A stretch of 64,000 bases of DNA from contig NZ_JBGUAX010000008.1 in assembly GCF_041821065.1 (NCBI RefSeq), forward strand, positions 248,001-312,000, written 5' to 3'. Made by a program: the position numbers and the translations under genes. How positions within the stretch are numbered: the stretch's first letter is position 1; the number at the start of each line of letters is the position of its first letter. Positions 44,237 through 55,179 of the stretch are shown here, one piece after another. The notes below the pieces were generated by a model. The model ran no database searches, had not been told where the DNA came from, and saw only the letters and a list, made by a program, of their open reading frames with translations. This stretch comes from Egicoccus sp. AB-alg2 (GTDB lineage: Bacteria; Actinomycetota; Nitriliruptoria; Nitriliruptorales; Nitriliruptoraceae).

Positions 44237-46231
44237 TCAGGCAGTTGGCCAAAGCGTGGAGCGAAGTCCCGAGGCTCGCGAGACCCGACGTGCGACCGCG
44301 CACCGCACCGCCGCCTCGGTCCCCACAAGCGTCACGCCGTCCTCCGCGCGGGTGACAGCCGTGTAGAGCAACTCCCGGGTCAGGACTTGCGAGGTTTTGT
44401 CGGGGAGGACTATGACCACGTGCTCGAACTGCGAACCCTGGCTCTTGTGGATGGTCATGGCGTGGACGCTCTCGATGTCCTCGAGCCGGCCCGGGGCGAA
44501 GGTCCGCAGGCCATCAACGCCGTGGAAGGCGACGGCCACGCCGTCGCCCGCCCGGACGACCACGCCGACGTCGCCGTTGAACAGGTGCAGGCGCGGCTCG
44601 TTACGGGTGACGAGCACCGGACGGCCGACGTAGAACCGTCCCGTGGGGTCGAAGCCGTCGACCGCTCCGGTCAGCCACCGCTCGACGAGCCGCACCCAGC
44701 CGGTCACACCCACCAGCCCACGCCGGTGTGCACACAGGACCCGCAGCGTGTCCATTGCCGCCAGCGCCGCGCCCGCGTCCCCATCTCGCGCCGCCCCGAC
44801 CACGGCCCGCCCCGCTGCGACGACACGATTTCGCACGACTGCGAGCTCGGCAACGTCGCGGGCATCACCCGGCGCTTCGACCCATTCGAGGTCGGCAGGC
44901 CCGGACCGCAACACCGTCACCACCGCGTCGGCGTCACCGGCGTGGATCGCGGTCGCCAACCGGGCGATGCCCGAGTTCGCCCCGAACCGCCGCCCGGTTC
45001 CGAGCACCAACACCGCATCGTCGATTCCGCCGTCGTCGGCACGTGTGACCACCTCGGCCCCGAGCGGTTCACCAGTGGTCGCCTCCAGCGCCGCACGGTT
45101 GTCCTCGCTCATGCATAGCGCCGTCCCTGATGGCCCGACGATGTCGCCAAGGACCGCCCCCGCTTCCACCGACGCCAACTGGTTAGGGTCACCCACCAGC
45201 ACCAGCCTCGCATCCGGGCGCATCGCCTCCAGCAGCTTGGCCATCAGCGGCAGGTCGACCATCGAGGTCTCGTCGACCACCACGACCTCGTGCGGCAGCT
45301 TGTGATGGCGGTCATGCCGGAACCGCGTCGCGCTGCGGGGCGTCCACCCAAGCAGCCGGTGCAGCGTCGAGCCCTGCAGCTCCCCCAGGCGCACCCGTAC
45401 CTCGTCCGAGACCTGCAGCCCCGGATCCGCCACCGCCTGCCGCAGCGAGGCGGTGAGCCGGTCCGCGGCCTTGCCCGTTGGTGCAGCCACCGCGACCTGC
45501 GGCCAGCCATCGCCGGGCGCAAACGCGCCGCCAATACCCGCGAGCTCGTGCAGCAGCGCCAGCAGTCGCGCAACCGTGTGAGTCTTGCCCGTGCCAGGTC
45601 CACCGGCGATCACCGTCAATGCCCGGCGGGCGGCAGTGGCCACGGCCAACCGCTGCCGGTCGGGGCGCTCCTCGTCGGGAAGCAGCAGCCGGTCGAGGAC
45701 CTCGCGGACCCGGGCGAGGTCGACGCCCTCGTCCACCCGCCCCGCCCGTGCGCGCAGGATCGCGGCCACCCGCCGCTCATAGCGCCAGTACCGGTCGAGG
45801 TAGAGCCGATCGTCCACCAGCACCAGCGGCCGGTCGAGCTCGGGTTGCAACTGGTCACGTGACGGGGTGCCCTCGGGGCGCACGCGCACCAGGGGGCTGT
45901 CCTCGAGCACCGCCCGCCACGCCGCCGGGTCAGGCCACGGCAGCGCGGCGACGTCCCAGTCGGTCTCCTCGCCGGCGGCGATCGTGCCGACCACGTCGTC
46001 CAGCTCGACGCACACGTGCCCGTGCTGCGGCGCCCTCACAGCCAGCGCAGCCGCCAACAGCACCTCGGGGCGCCCGTCCCCGCAGACACGGGCCAGCGTC
46101 ACCGCCCCGTGCACGTCGGCCGGGCTCAGAACTCCGCATCGGTTGAACGCCACCAGCGCGTCCGGGGCACCTGTGGCCAGCCGCACATCGTGCGGATCTC
46201 TGTCCAAGCTGGTGGCCTCGGACGCACTCAT
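44237..46231 (-). CDS. recD: RecD, 5'-3' helicase subunit of RecBCD
   Basis: 664 aa, SF1B helicase. Walker A AGGPGTGKTHTVARLLALL near residue 212, Walker B VVVVDETSMVDLPLMAKLLE, motif III LVLVGDPNQLASVEAGAVLG, and C-terminal UvrD-like motifs (TIHKSQGSQFEHVVIVLPDK, LLYTAVTRAEDGV). The spacing with a short N-terminal domain before Walker A matches RecD rather than RecD2. It moves along the 5'-ended strand of a double-strand break within RecBCD. The ATG overlaps the recB stop by ATGA. Last gene of recC-recB-recD. Confidence 0.92.
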   Translation of the reverse strand: MSASEATSLDRDPHDVRLATGAPDALVAFNRCGVLSPADVHGAVTLARVCGDGRPEVLLAAALAVRAPQHGHVCVELDDVVGTIAAGEETDWDVAALPWPDPAAWRAVLEDSPLVRVRPEGTPSRDQLQPELDRPLVLVDDRLYLDRYWRYERRVAAILRARAGRVDEGVDLARVREVLDRLLLPDEERPDRQRLAVATAARRALTVIAGGPGTGKTHTVARLLALLHELAGIGGAFAPGDGWPQVAVAAPTGKAADRLTASLRQAVADPGLQVSDEVRVRLGELQGSTLHRLLGWTPRSATRFRHDRHHKLPHEVVVVDETSMVDLPLMAKLLEAMRPDARLVLVGDPNQLASVEAGAVLGDIVGPSGTALCMSEDNRAALEATTGEPLGAEVVTRADDGGIDDAVLVLGTGRRFGANSGIARLATAIHAGDADAVVTVLRSGPADLEWVEAPGDARDVAELAVVRNRVVAAGRAVVGAARDGDAGAALAAMDTLRVLCAHRRGLVGVTGWVRLVERWLTGAVDGFDPTGRFYVGRPVLVTRNEPRLHLFNGDVGVVVRAGDGVAVAFHGVDGLRTFAPGRLEDIESVHAMTIHKSQGSQFEHVVIVLPDKTSQVLTRELLYTAVTRAEDGVTLVGTEAAVRCAVARRVSRASGLRSTLWPTA

Positions 46232-49200
46232 ACCGGCACGCCGTGGAGCAGGTCGCTGGTCGTGGTGATCAGCGAGGTGGGCGGCGACCACGCGAACACC
46301 CCGCACGGCCGGCCGTCAGGCGCCGGTGTTTCTGGCCCGGCCATGCCGCGCAGGAACAGATACAGGACGCTTCCGAGGTTGGTTGCCGGGTCGTAGTCCT
46401 CGCCCAGCCGCCACCGCAACATCCGGTGCGCCGCCACCGCGTACAGCAGCGCCTGAACCGGGTAGTGGGTGCGGGTCATCGCATCGGCCAGTGCCTCCTG
46501 GCGGTAGTCGAAGGCGGTCAGCGGCTCGCCCCACACGCCGAGCCGGTTGGTCTTGTAGTCGATCACGTGGAACACGTCACCGGCGGCGCCCCGGCGGCGC
46601 ACCACGAGGTCGATGAAACCGCCGAGGAAGCCACGCAGCGGTCGGTCCAGCAGTGAGGTCGGCACCGCGTCCGGGTAGCCGGCCAGCGGGTCGTCGGCGG
46701 GTAGGTGCTCGCGCAGCAGCCCCACCAAGTCGCCGACCGTCGCCGGGTCGCCACCCGCGCGGTCCAGCGGCAGCTCGAACGCCATCTCGTCCTGGCGATC
46801 CCGCAGCCCCACGTCCCGAAGCGCCAGACCGCCGGCGGAGTCCCCTAGCGGGGTCTCGAGCACCGCCCGCAGTCCTGCGACGAGCAGGCCGGTGTCGAGG
46901 TCGAGTCGGCGCCGCCGCAACTGACCCGCGACCGCCTCGCTGAGGGCCGCGTCGAGATCGGCTGCGGCGAAGTCAGTGTGCTCGAGCACCCCGTGCACGA
47001 AGGTGCCAACGTGCCGGCCGCCGGGCAGCTCGGCTAGAGGCAGTGTCACCTCGCGTAGGCCGTGTGCGTCGGCCCAGACCGGCTCGCCCGTCGGCACGTG
47101 ATCCTCCTCGCCCTCGAGGTCCGGGGCGGGTTCGTCGTCCTTGACCCGTTCGTCCGGCTCGGACCCCACGCGCGGGTCGTCAACGTCCAGCGCAGTCAGG
47201 GCGCTGTAGGAGGTGCGCCGCCACGTCTGGTCGAGGGTGCGGGTGAAGCGTGCGCGGTCGAGCGCCACCTCGGCGACTGGCTCTTGCTCCCACCGGTCAC
47301 TCGCCGGTGCCGGCGGCACGGTCTCGACCGCGATCGTCCCGTCGCTGCCGGCGGCCACCGCGTCAAGCGCAGCAAGGATCTCGGCATCGCCCGGCAGGGG
47401 GGCGGGCTGATCGCAGTCGGGCACGCCGTCCCCGTCCCGGCAAAGGAGCACCCGCCCCAGCCCCGACCACTCCGGCACACCGGCCGGCGCGTACCACGCC
47501 ACCACCTGGTGCTTGGCCCGGGTCATCGCCACGTACAGCAGGCGAAGCTCCTCGCCCCGAGCCTCCTCCTCGGCGGTGGCGACGTGGGCGCCGAACGTGT
47601 CGTCACCGGAGCCGCCGACATCCAGAAGGCGCGTCCCGTCGGCGTCGTGGAAAACCGGCGTGGCGGAAGCCGACGCACTCGAGGACCACAGGAACGGGCA
47701 GAACACGACGGGGAACTCGAGGCCCTTGGAGCCGTGGATCGTCATGATCTGCACGGCGTCGCGGTCGGTCTCGAGCCGTCGGAGCCGGTCGTCGTCGCCC
47801 TCGCGCCCCGCCTCGGCGCACCGGTCGCGGAACCACGTGACCAGGCCCGCGGTGCCGAGGTGTTCGCCGGTAGCGGCGGCGTGGGCGAGCTCGGCGATGT
47901 GTTCGAGGTCGGCCAGCAGCCGCTCGCCGCCCTCGACGGCCAGCAGCCGTCGGCGCACGTCACGCTGCAGCAGGATCGACCGGAAGGTTGTCGCCACGCC
48001 GTAGACGCTCAGTGTGTGTGCCCACCGGTTGACCTCGTCGTGGAGGCGGTCCCAGTCGTTTCCGGATGCCCCCGCGAGCCCGTCGGCGGTCCATCCGACC
48101 CACAAGGTCAGCGCAAGCGCGCGCACCCGCGACGCCGCGGCGGGGCGTTCCAGCGCGTCCAGCAGTCGGCGCCAGGCGGTGGCGGCCGGGGTCGCGAACA
48201 CGCTGCCCGCCCCGCCTACCACGGCGGGGACGCCAATCGTCTGCAGTGTGTCCTGCACCAGGCTGGCCTGCACGTGCGAGCGCACCAGCACCGCGACGTC
48301 GCCGGGTACCACCGCCCGCCGGCCGACTTCGCGACCGTCCCGGTCGCGGTCGACCAGCTCGGTGCCGGTCGAGAGCAGCCGCACGACGTCGGCGGCCAGG
48401 TCCCGGGCGATGAGGTCGCGCACCTGGTCAGCGTTGGGCTTGTTCTCCCATATGCGGAAGGCGTCATACCGCGGCACCACCCGCAGCCGCAGCGGCTCTG
48501 GGTGGTCGGCGACCCGGAAGCGAGGCGCGTCGTGACCCGGGGCGGCGTCGACGGGGCGGTGGGCGATCTCGGGGTGCCCGAACGCGACCCCGTCGAACAG
48601 CGCCCTGAACGCCTTCAGCAGCCCCGCGTCGGCGCGCCAGCTCGTGCCCAGCGTGCGGCGCCGCTCGGCGATTCGGACGGCCTGCAGGTAGGCGTGGACG
48701 TCGGCGCCCCGGAAGGCGTAGATCGCCCTGCTTTGGGTCACCGATCAGCACCAGTGCCCGGCCAGCGGTGTCGGCGTCGTCCGGGGTGTCGGTGAACGCG
48801 CGGGACACGATGCGCCACTGGACCGGGTCGGTGTCCTGAAACTCGTCGATGAGGGCCACCCGGTAGCGCTGGCGCAGCGACGCCCGGGCGGGCTCGCCCT
48901 GGTCGGAGTCGTGCAGGGTGGCGTCCAGCCGGGTGAGCAGGTCGTCGTAGGAAAGCAGCCGTCGCTGCCGTGCGCGGCGGGAAACCTCGGCACGGATACG
49001 GTGGGCGAGCTCGAGTTGCAGTTTGGCGACCGGGTCGCTCGGGGCGTCGGGCACGAGCGGTGTCGCGGGGCTGGCGACCACGGCACGGCCAAGCCCCAGC
49101 AGGGTGTCGCGGTCGATCCGTGGCCGGTCGGATGGGACGACGTACGTGGTGACGAGCAGGTCGTCTACGACCTCCTCAACGAGCTCGGCGACGTCGTCGA

Positions 49201-49681
49201 CCAGCTCGGCATCGCGGTCGAGGTCGCTGGCGATCCCGAGCCCATCGAGCACGTGCTGGCAGAACCCGTGGATGGTGGAGATCGTCGCCATGTCAATATC
49301 GGCCAGGGCGCGGATCAGCCGGGCTTGCCGGTGCAGCAGCTCATTGTCGTCGGCGACATCGGCGACTGAGGCAAGCACGGGGTCGTCGCGGTCGGGCTCA
49401 ATGTCGCGCCGCAGCACCGCCTCGACGTGGTCGGCGGTCTCGACCAGCCGGGAGCGGACCCGGTTGCGCAGCTCGGCGGTGGCTGCCCGGGTGAAGGTCA
49501 CGACCAGCAGCTGGGAAAGACGCAGGTCGGTCTCGGCGACCCATCGCGTCGCCAGCCCGGCGATGGTGAAGGTCTTACCAGTGCCGGCCGAGGCCTCTAG
49601 CACGACCGTGCCCGCCGGCAGGTCACCACGCAGGTCGAACGGCGTCGAGCCGTCGAGCGGGGTGCCTATCGTTACGGTCAT
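46228..49681 (-). pseudogene. recB: RecB, helicase-nuclease subunit of RecBCD, with a +1 frameshift
   Basis: N-terminal frame from 49681: Walker A LEASAGTGKTFTIAGLATRW, LLVVTFTRAATAEL, ISTIHGFCQ, Walker B VALIDEFQDTDPVQW, then LIGDPKQ and a break. The second frame resumes at AIYAFRGADVHAYLQAV and continues through TIHGSKGLEFPVVF, LLYVAMTRAKHQVV, and the nuclease GFIDLVVRR and HVIDYKTNR near the end. The total length is one base over a multiple of three. The extra base is in CCC at 48726-48728, in the middle of the invariant GDPKQAIYAFRGAD motif, where two C would restore the frame. The complete protein would be 1,150 aa. All other motifs are intact, so a sequencing error or very recent mutation is likely. 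Confidence 0.88.
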
Positions 49682-52600
49682 GACTGCTGCCGTCGCTGCT
49701 CGGCAGCCAAGACCGGTTCCCACAGCCGCCACGCGTACGCGACGAACCGGCGGTGGTCGTCGGCCCAGGATTCCTCTTCGGCGTCGCGGCAGACCTCGGC
49801 GAGAAGATCGTCGGTGGCCATCTGCCGGCCGAGCACCAGCAGGTGGTAGGGGTCGAGGTCCTCGCGGGCCAAAGGCGCAAAGGCGTCGGTCTCCCACACC
49901 TTGGCCACATACTGCTCGGCGGCCTGCACCCTGTGGAGGTTGTCGGCGACCTTGGCAGACGCCTCGCAGAACAACGGCAGCGGCGACCGCATGCCGCGGT
50001 CGTACAGGTCAACCAGGCGACGCAACTGAGTGGTCGCGTAGGCGGCGACGTCCTGGGCATCGTCGGCGGGACGGCGCAACAGCACGGCCTGGGCGGTGTT
50101 GCGCTGCCACGGGTGCCGTCCGATCGTGACCGCTCCAACCTCGGCGGTCGGGTCGTGGGCCGACAGCGCCAGCCACCGCGTCCACGCAGCCAGCCGCTGC
50201 TTGGGCTTGACCTTCGAGTAGCCGACAGCGGTCAGCATCCGGCTGGCTCCCGTCGCCAATACATCGGGGACGCTGCCCACCAGCAGCCGCCCATCGGGCA
50301 GGGTGACCCGGACATCGACGGTGTCCCGGTTGCCGCGCTGCACGCCGATCCTTCCGCACAGGGCGATGATGCGGTCGACGTGCCCACGGATGCGGTCGAT
50401 GTCGACATCGGCCAGCGCCCCGGGCGGAACCAACCCGCGGGCGCGCACGACCGCGAGGGTCCGCTCGGGGTCGTCGCCGTCGCGCCATCCCTGCACGATC
50501 GAGTCGCCGACCTTCCACTCGTCCAAGCCCTCCAACGACGCAACGATCTGGTCCACGGTCGCGTCCTCGCCGGTGGGCAGGGTCACCTCCAGGCGTTGCC
50601 GCACGAACGCTTCCGCGGGGTGTTCGAGGAAGGCGACGAGGTCGCCGAGCTCGATCACGTCGATGTCCAGCGGAGGCAGTGGCGTGGCGAGAAACGGTGC
50701 GGGGGGAGCAGGTGAGGAGCGGGCGGCCTCGGCGGCGGCGAGTGTGGCGGGGTCGAAGCCCCACGGCCCCGCCTGTTGCAGCAGCGCCCCGGGGGTGAAG
50801 TTGCGCTGGTCGTGCTCGGCCAGGGGGTGGCGCACGACCAAGTGGTGGCGCGGCCGGCGGTCGTCGAGCCTGGCGACGGTGCGGTCGATCACGTCAAGCA
50901 GCTCGTCGACGGGTACGGCCGGGGAGCGATCAGCGTTGGTGCGCACGTCGCGGCCGGACCAGGTGACCACGAGCGTCTCGGTAGCGGCCAGCAGGGCGTC
51001 GAGCAGTAGCTGGCGGTCCTCGGAGTGAGCGTCGTGGTCGCCGACTCGGGGTGCGGCCGCCAGCAGATCATCGCTGTCGGCGACGGTCCTGCGCGGGAAC
51101 GCCCCGTCGTCGAGCCCGAGCAAGCACACCGCCCGGTGCGGGACCGATCGCATCGGCACGAGCGTGGAGAAAGTGAGATCGCCGGTCCGATGGCTGGAGG
51201 TGGTGGGCCGGCCGGTGAGCCGTGCGGCAAGCACGGTGCGAACCTCGGGCAGGGTAAGCGCGACTGGGTTGGGTCGGCCTTCGGTGGAGGCCTCGTCGAC
51301 AAACTCGTCGAGAATCCGATGTAGCTGCAGCCGCTGCCAGGTCGTGTCGCCGTCGGTGGCAGTGAGTCGGTCCGAGGCTGTCCCCACCGCCTCGCGCCAG
51401 CCGTCGACGGGGCGCGGGTCGGCGAGGTCGGCGAGGACGTCCGCGAGCCGGGTGAGCAGTTCGACGAACCGGCCGGCGAGCTCGGTGGCCTGGCCTTCGA
51501 GGCCGTCGTAGGGGGCGACGCCGTCAACCAGCCGGAGGTCCTCGTCGGCCATGGCGGCGCCGAGCAGCAGCCGCTCGACCCCGGCCCGCCAAGTGTGGGC
51601 GTCCAACGCCGGTAGGCCGTGGCGTTCGCGATGGGCGGCGTCGAAGCCCCAGCGGATTCGCAGGTCGCCGACCCAGGCTTCAAGAGTGCCGAGGTCGTCC
51701 TCGGCGAACCCGAACCGGCGACGCACCGGCTCGCTGGCCAGGAGGTCGAGCACGTCCGAAGCGGTCACACGCCCGTCGGCGAGTTCCAGCACCTGCGAGA
51801 CCACCTCGAGCACAGGGTTGGTGCCGCGCAGGGACCGGTCGGCCAACCGAACCCGCAAGCTTGGCGGGGCGTCGGGCGGGGACGCGTTAGGTGCGGTGCG
51901 GTCGTCGACGATCGCGTCGGCGCCGAACACGGCGGTGATCAGCGGCGCGAACGTCTCGATGTCGGGGCACATGACGATCACGTCGCGCAGCTCAGGGCCG
52001 TCGTCGTCATCGAGCAGGTGCAGGATCACGTCGCGTAGCACCTCGACCTGCCGCAGGCGACCATGGCAGTCATGCAACTGCACCGACCGGTCCTGCGGGT
52101 CCAGCAGCGGCTTGTCGCCGCCGGTCGGGGCGCCGGGGTGAATGTCGTCGCGGACGGCGGCCTGCAGCCTTTCGAGCAGCGTCGGACCGCGGCCGCCCGG
52201 CGGGGCGTCCGGGTCGTCCTGGGTAAGGTCGTGGTGCGTGACGGTGGCGTCGGCCGGCAGCGGGGACGTGAGCTGCAGTTCGCGGACATCGCGGCCCCAG
52301 GACCGCAGCAGCGGGTTGCGTGGTAGGTCGGCAGTCGCGTCGGCGTCGCGGAGTGGGAGGATCTGGCCGCTGCCGCGGTCGGAGGCGGTGAGGTCGTGGA
52401 TGCGGTCCCAGAGGTTGCGGGAGGGGTGCAGGACCAGTAGGTGCAGGTCGCGATGAACGCCGAGCGCGGCGACGACCTCGAGGAAGGTGGCGGGGAGAGC
52501 GGTCAGTCCGAACATCGCGAGCCGCGGCGGCAAGTCGAGCAGGCTCGGATCGTCGCGGAGGGCGGCCAGCGCGGCGGCGTGCCGTTCGGCGAAGCTCGGC

Positions 52601-53178
52601 AGGTCGAGTCGGTACCTGACGGCCCGCCACAGCTGCGGTTGCCAGTGATGCCGGGAGGCTAATGGGGTGCCGTCGGGTCCTACGTCGTCGCCGTCGCGCC
52701 AGCGGCAGATCATGGCGGGGCGGTGCACGCCGTAGTGGTCGAACAGGTCGGCCAGGCGCCGAACCGCGCTGAGCCGCCGGGCCAATCCAGTGCCGTCGTC
52801 GTCCTGCCCTCCAACATGAGCGCGCAGAGGCCCAAGCATGGGGGCGGTTCGGTCACCGTCAACGATGGCGAGCAGCGGCCAGGTGAGCCGCTCGGGCAGC
52901 CAGGGGTCTCGGTCAGGGTTGATGCCGGAGCCGACGGCGACCGCCTCACGGATCAGCCGTCCCGGGAACGGAAACTCAACGTTGGCGCACACCCCGTCCG
53001 AGCCGAGGTTGCCGGTGCCGAGCCTGGCGGACAACTCCTGCGAGATCCACCGCTCGATGCCGCGCGACGGGACCGCGACGACCTCGGGCACGAGCGGTTC
53101 GGCCATGGGTACCGCGATCGCCTCCGCGAGCGCCCCCACGAGCCGATCCGCGCGTGGGGCGCGATGCACGTGCAGCAA
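49678..53178 (-). CDS. recC: RecC, Chi-recognition subunit of RecBCD
   Basis: 1,166 aa, the usual RecC length. The N-terminus has VPSRGIERWISQELSARLG and inactivated helicase motifs. The middle has LLVLHPSRNLWDRI and VIVMCPDIETFAPLI (matching RecC inactive SF1 motifs). The C-terminus resembles the RecB nuclease fold without catalytic residues. It recognises Chi-like sites and holds the complex together. TTG start with GGGGACGG upstream; GTG at 53169 is an alternative. Overlaps recB by ATGA. Confidence 0.9.
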   Translation of the reverse strand: MLHVHRAPRADRLVGALAEAIAVPMAEPLVPEVVAVPSRGIERWISQELSARLGTGNLGSDGVCANVEFPFPGRLIREAVAVGSGINPDRDPWLPERLTWPLLAIVDGDRTAPMLGPLRAHVGGQDDDGTGLARRLSAVRRLADLFDHYGVHRPAMICRWRDGDDVGPDGTPLASRHHWQPQLWRAVRYRLDLPSFAERHAAALAALRDDPSLLDLPPRLAMFGLTALPATFLEVVAALGVHRDLHLLVLHPSRNLWDRIHDLTASDRGSGQILPLRDADATADLPRNPLLRSWGRDVRELQLTSPLPADATVTHHDLTQDDPDAPPGGRGPTLLERLQAAVRDDIHPGAPTGGDKPLLDPQDRSVQLHDCHGRLRQVEVLRDVILHLLDDDDGPELRDVIVMCPDIETFAPLITAVFGADAIVDDRTAPNASPPDAPPSLRVRLADRSLRGTNPVLEVVSQVLELADGRVTASDVLDLLASEPVRRRFGFAEDDLGTLEAWVGDLRIRWGFDAAHRERHGLPALDAHTWRAGVERLLLGAAMADEDLRLVDGVAPYDGLEGQATELAGRFVELLTRLADVLADLADPRPVDGWREAVGTASDRLTATDGDTTWQRLQLHRILDEFVDEASTEGRPNPVALTLPEVRTVLAARLTGRPTTSSHRTGDLTFSTLVPMRSVPHRAVCLLGLDDGAFPRRTVADSDDLLAAAPRVGDHDAHSEDRQLLLDALLAATETLVVTWSGRDVRTNADRSPAVPVDELLDVIDRTVARLDDRRPRHHLVVRHPLAEHDQRNFTPGALLQQAGPWGFDPATLAAAEAARSSPAPPAPFLATPLPPLDIDVIELGDLVAFLEHPAEAFVRQRLEVTLPTGEDATVDQIVASLEGLDEWKVGDSIVQGWRDGDDPERTLAVVRARGLVPPGALADVDIDRIRGHVDRIIALCGRIGVQRGNRDTVDVRVTLPDGRLLVGSVPDVLATGASRMLTAVGYSKVKPKQRLAAWTRWLALSAHDPTAEVGAVTIGRHPWQRNTAQAVLLRRPADDAQDVAAYATTQLRRLVDLYDRGMRSPLPLFCEASAKVADNLHRVQAAEQYVAKVWETDAFAPLAREDLDPYHLLVLGRQMATDDLLAEVCRDAEEESWADDHRRFVAYAWRLWEPVLAAEQRRQQS

Positions 53179-53313
53179 GTCCGAACCGTCCCCGACGATG
53201 TGGGCAGCTGGGTTCCCAGGCCCTCACAAATGAGGCTAGCCATACGGTGCGATAGGAGACAGGAATCGTGCGGGGTAGGGAACCGCCGGGCGTGGTGACG
53301 CCGCGTCGACAGC

Positions 53314-53568
53314 TTGCCTGAGAGCGACTCTGGTCGCCGAGCTTCCTATGCCGACAAGCTCGCGAAGAAGGTGCACAGTCTCGGGAACGTGCGTCGGGGC
53401 GTCTTGCAGCACTTCGGGCTGGAGGTGGATGAGCGGGATGCCGAGGGGTGGACCACCGCCGGGCTCTTCGTTACGCGTTACCCAGCAGTGAGCGCCTACT
53501 ATCGCGCCGCCGCCTTCCCGGTCGTCAGAATCGATGAACTACGATCCTGGCTGAGTCGTTCGGTCTAG
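53314..53568 (+). CDS. Small hypothetical protein or C-terminal remnant
   Basis: 84 aa. Good coding character in the second half (GVLQHFGLEVDERDAEGWTT, VSAYYRAAAFPVVRIDELRS). This pattern recalls the C-terminal domain of larger nuclease-related proteins that end in a membrane-proximal helix, so it may be a fragment. No ribosome site is visible. Confidence 0.4.
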   Translation: MPESDSGRRASYADKLAKKVHSLGNVRRGVLQHFGLEVDERDAEGWTTAGLFVTRYPAVSAYYRAAAFPVVRIDELRSWLSRSV

Positions 53569-55162
53569 TGTCCCAATCCTCCTCTGCGATCTCGGTCGTC
53601 GTTCAGTCATGCCGACGGCGTCGGGGTCCGCCGGCTGGATGGTCAGGGCCGGAGCGCGTTGGTGAGTCGCAGTGCCGTGCGGCGATTCGACTAGTGCGCT
53701 CCCGGAGAAACGCCCGCGTATTTCAGAACGCACTCGCCCTAGGCTCAGTAGCACTGGCCCGAGCGCATACCGACACGCGAGATTGATGGTGGTGCGTTCG
53801 TTATAGTGCCGCCTCTCGCTAGTCGCGTGGCCATGTGGACTCTCGAGCGGCCAACCGAGCCCGAGCGCTAACGCCCTCATGGTTGTGTGGGGGTCGGGAC
53901 GCAGGCCCGCGACCTAGCGTCTCGAGGCTCCCGGTGGGATGACTCGATAACGCCCTGTCGCCTTTCTCGGCTGACTTGATCCCGAGCCGTCGTCCGCCGA
54001 TTGCTGGACCATCCCGGAACAGGGCAAAGGAAGCCCCTTTTTTTTAAGCTGCGAGCGGCTCTCCCACCGGTGCAGCAATTGCGCTGAACCTGCTCATCAA
54101 GAGCATCAGGACGGTTCGTTCGGACTCCGCAACCTCGCCAACTACCGCAGCCGCTGCACTGCTGGCTAGGATGCAACGAACCCGCCACCGTCCGAGTCCG
54201 AGGCTGCGCTCCCTCGGTCGCTGCGTAGGGCCAGTTTTTCGGAGGGAGTTTAGGGGTGTCCCGAGGCACCGGACACTAGGCCCTGACTCGATCATCAATC
54301 CGCGGGGTGCGTACGATGTTCATCGGTATGGCCGCCCTCTTCACCCTCTACCTGTTCCTTTTTTGCACATCATTAAAACGGGCGCGGGGAGGCATGACGC
54401 CGGGGGGCGGTCGACCGGGAGACTACGAGACACCTCCGCCGTACTAACGGTGTAGGTCGGCGCTGTCTGGCTTTCGTGACCAACGGCAACCAGTGCGCTC
54501 GTTGGCTGGGTTCGTCCTCGTCCGAGCGTATGGGCCGCTCCGGGTTGTCGATCATGTTGCCAATTAATGAATCGCATGGCGGCGCCTACGTCCCGCATGC
54601 GGGTGCTCCCACGTCTTTGCGCATTCTGCCTAGTGCGAATCGTCGGCTTAGCCGTCGCACCGGTAGGCGCAGATCATTGAGTGGCACCAGCGTTGGCCTG
54701 GATTCCGTGGCTTGGTGATTGTCGGCACTCAAATACGGCACATCGCAAGAAAAGGATTCTATGGCCATGAGAGTCCCCGCTGTGGCGGGTCAGCCGGCCT
54801 CGCATTCGAGCCACGGCCGACTACACACCTCCGGGTGGAAGATGCGCGTCGGTTCGCTGACTTGCCTGGCGGCCTCCCCGACGATCTCGACCGGCTCTAG
54901 CGTGGAATAGGCCGATGGTTTGGGCAAACGGTCGTCGCGGCTCCCGCGCCGTACCGTCCTCTTTCCGACCTTTCCCAAGTCTGATGTCCGCTCCCCGTCC
55001 CCCCAGCGCCGGAAGCGGGGCTCCGTCGGTCCGTGCATCAGCTTGCTGACTGTCGCCCCCGTGGCCATGCGGGCGCGCCCATCAGGGCGAGTGGTCCTCC
55101 GAGGTGCCCGCAGGAGTTGCACGGCTCCGAAAGACCTCCTATGTTCCGGTCAAAGGGAATGG
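53569..55162. other. Gene-poor, decayed accessory region
   Basis: About 1.6 kb with lower GC, an unusual T8 run (54036-54043), a second homopolymer near 54355-54365, and no intact gene. It contains the HepT remnant near 54.85 kb. Frames are short and lack ribosome sites. I interpret it as a graveyard of inserted DNA between recBCD and the catabolic cluster. Confidence 0.5.
54826..54897 (-). pseudogene. Second HepT fragment
   Basis: Minus-strand VEIVGEAARQVSEPTRIFHP matches the core helix of HepT and is nearly identical at DNA level to the HepT remnant near 36.18 kb (shared TCGAGATCGTCGG and GTCAGCGAACCGAC). Only this stretch remains. Confidence 0.6.
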
Positions 55163-55179
55163 GTTCCGGTGGATGGAAC
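55163..55179. promoter_or_regulatory. Candidate IclR operator 1
   Basis: GTTCC-N7-GGAAC palindrome with spacer GGTGGAT, at the head of the isochorismatase-SBP-ThDP unit. It matches the two other sites in this cluster in length, spacing and arms. It overlaps the first candidate ATG of the hydrolase. Confidence 0.55.

Noticed and set aside
54476-54718. Plus-strand 80-codon frame with a peptide-like look
   Set aside because: Starts with GTG without a ribosome site in decayed DNA; no sign of a modifying enzyme nearby.
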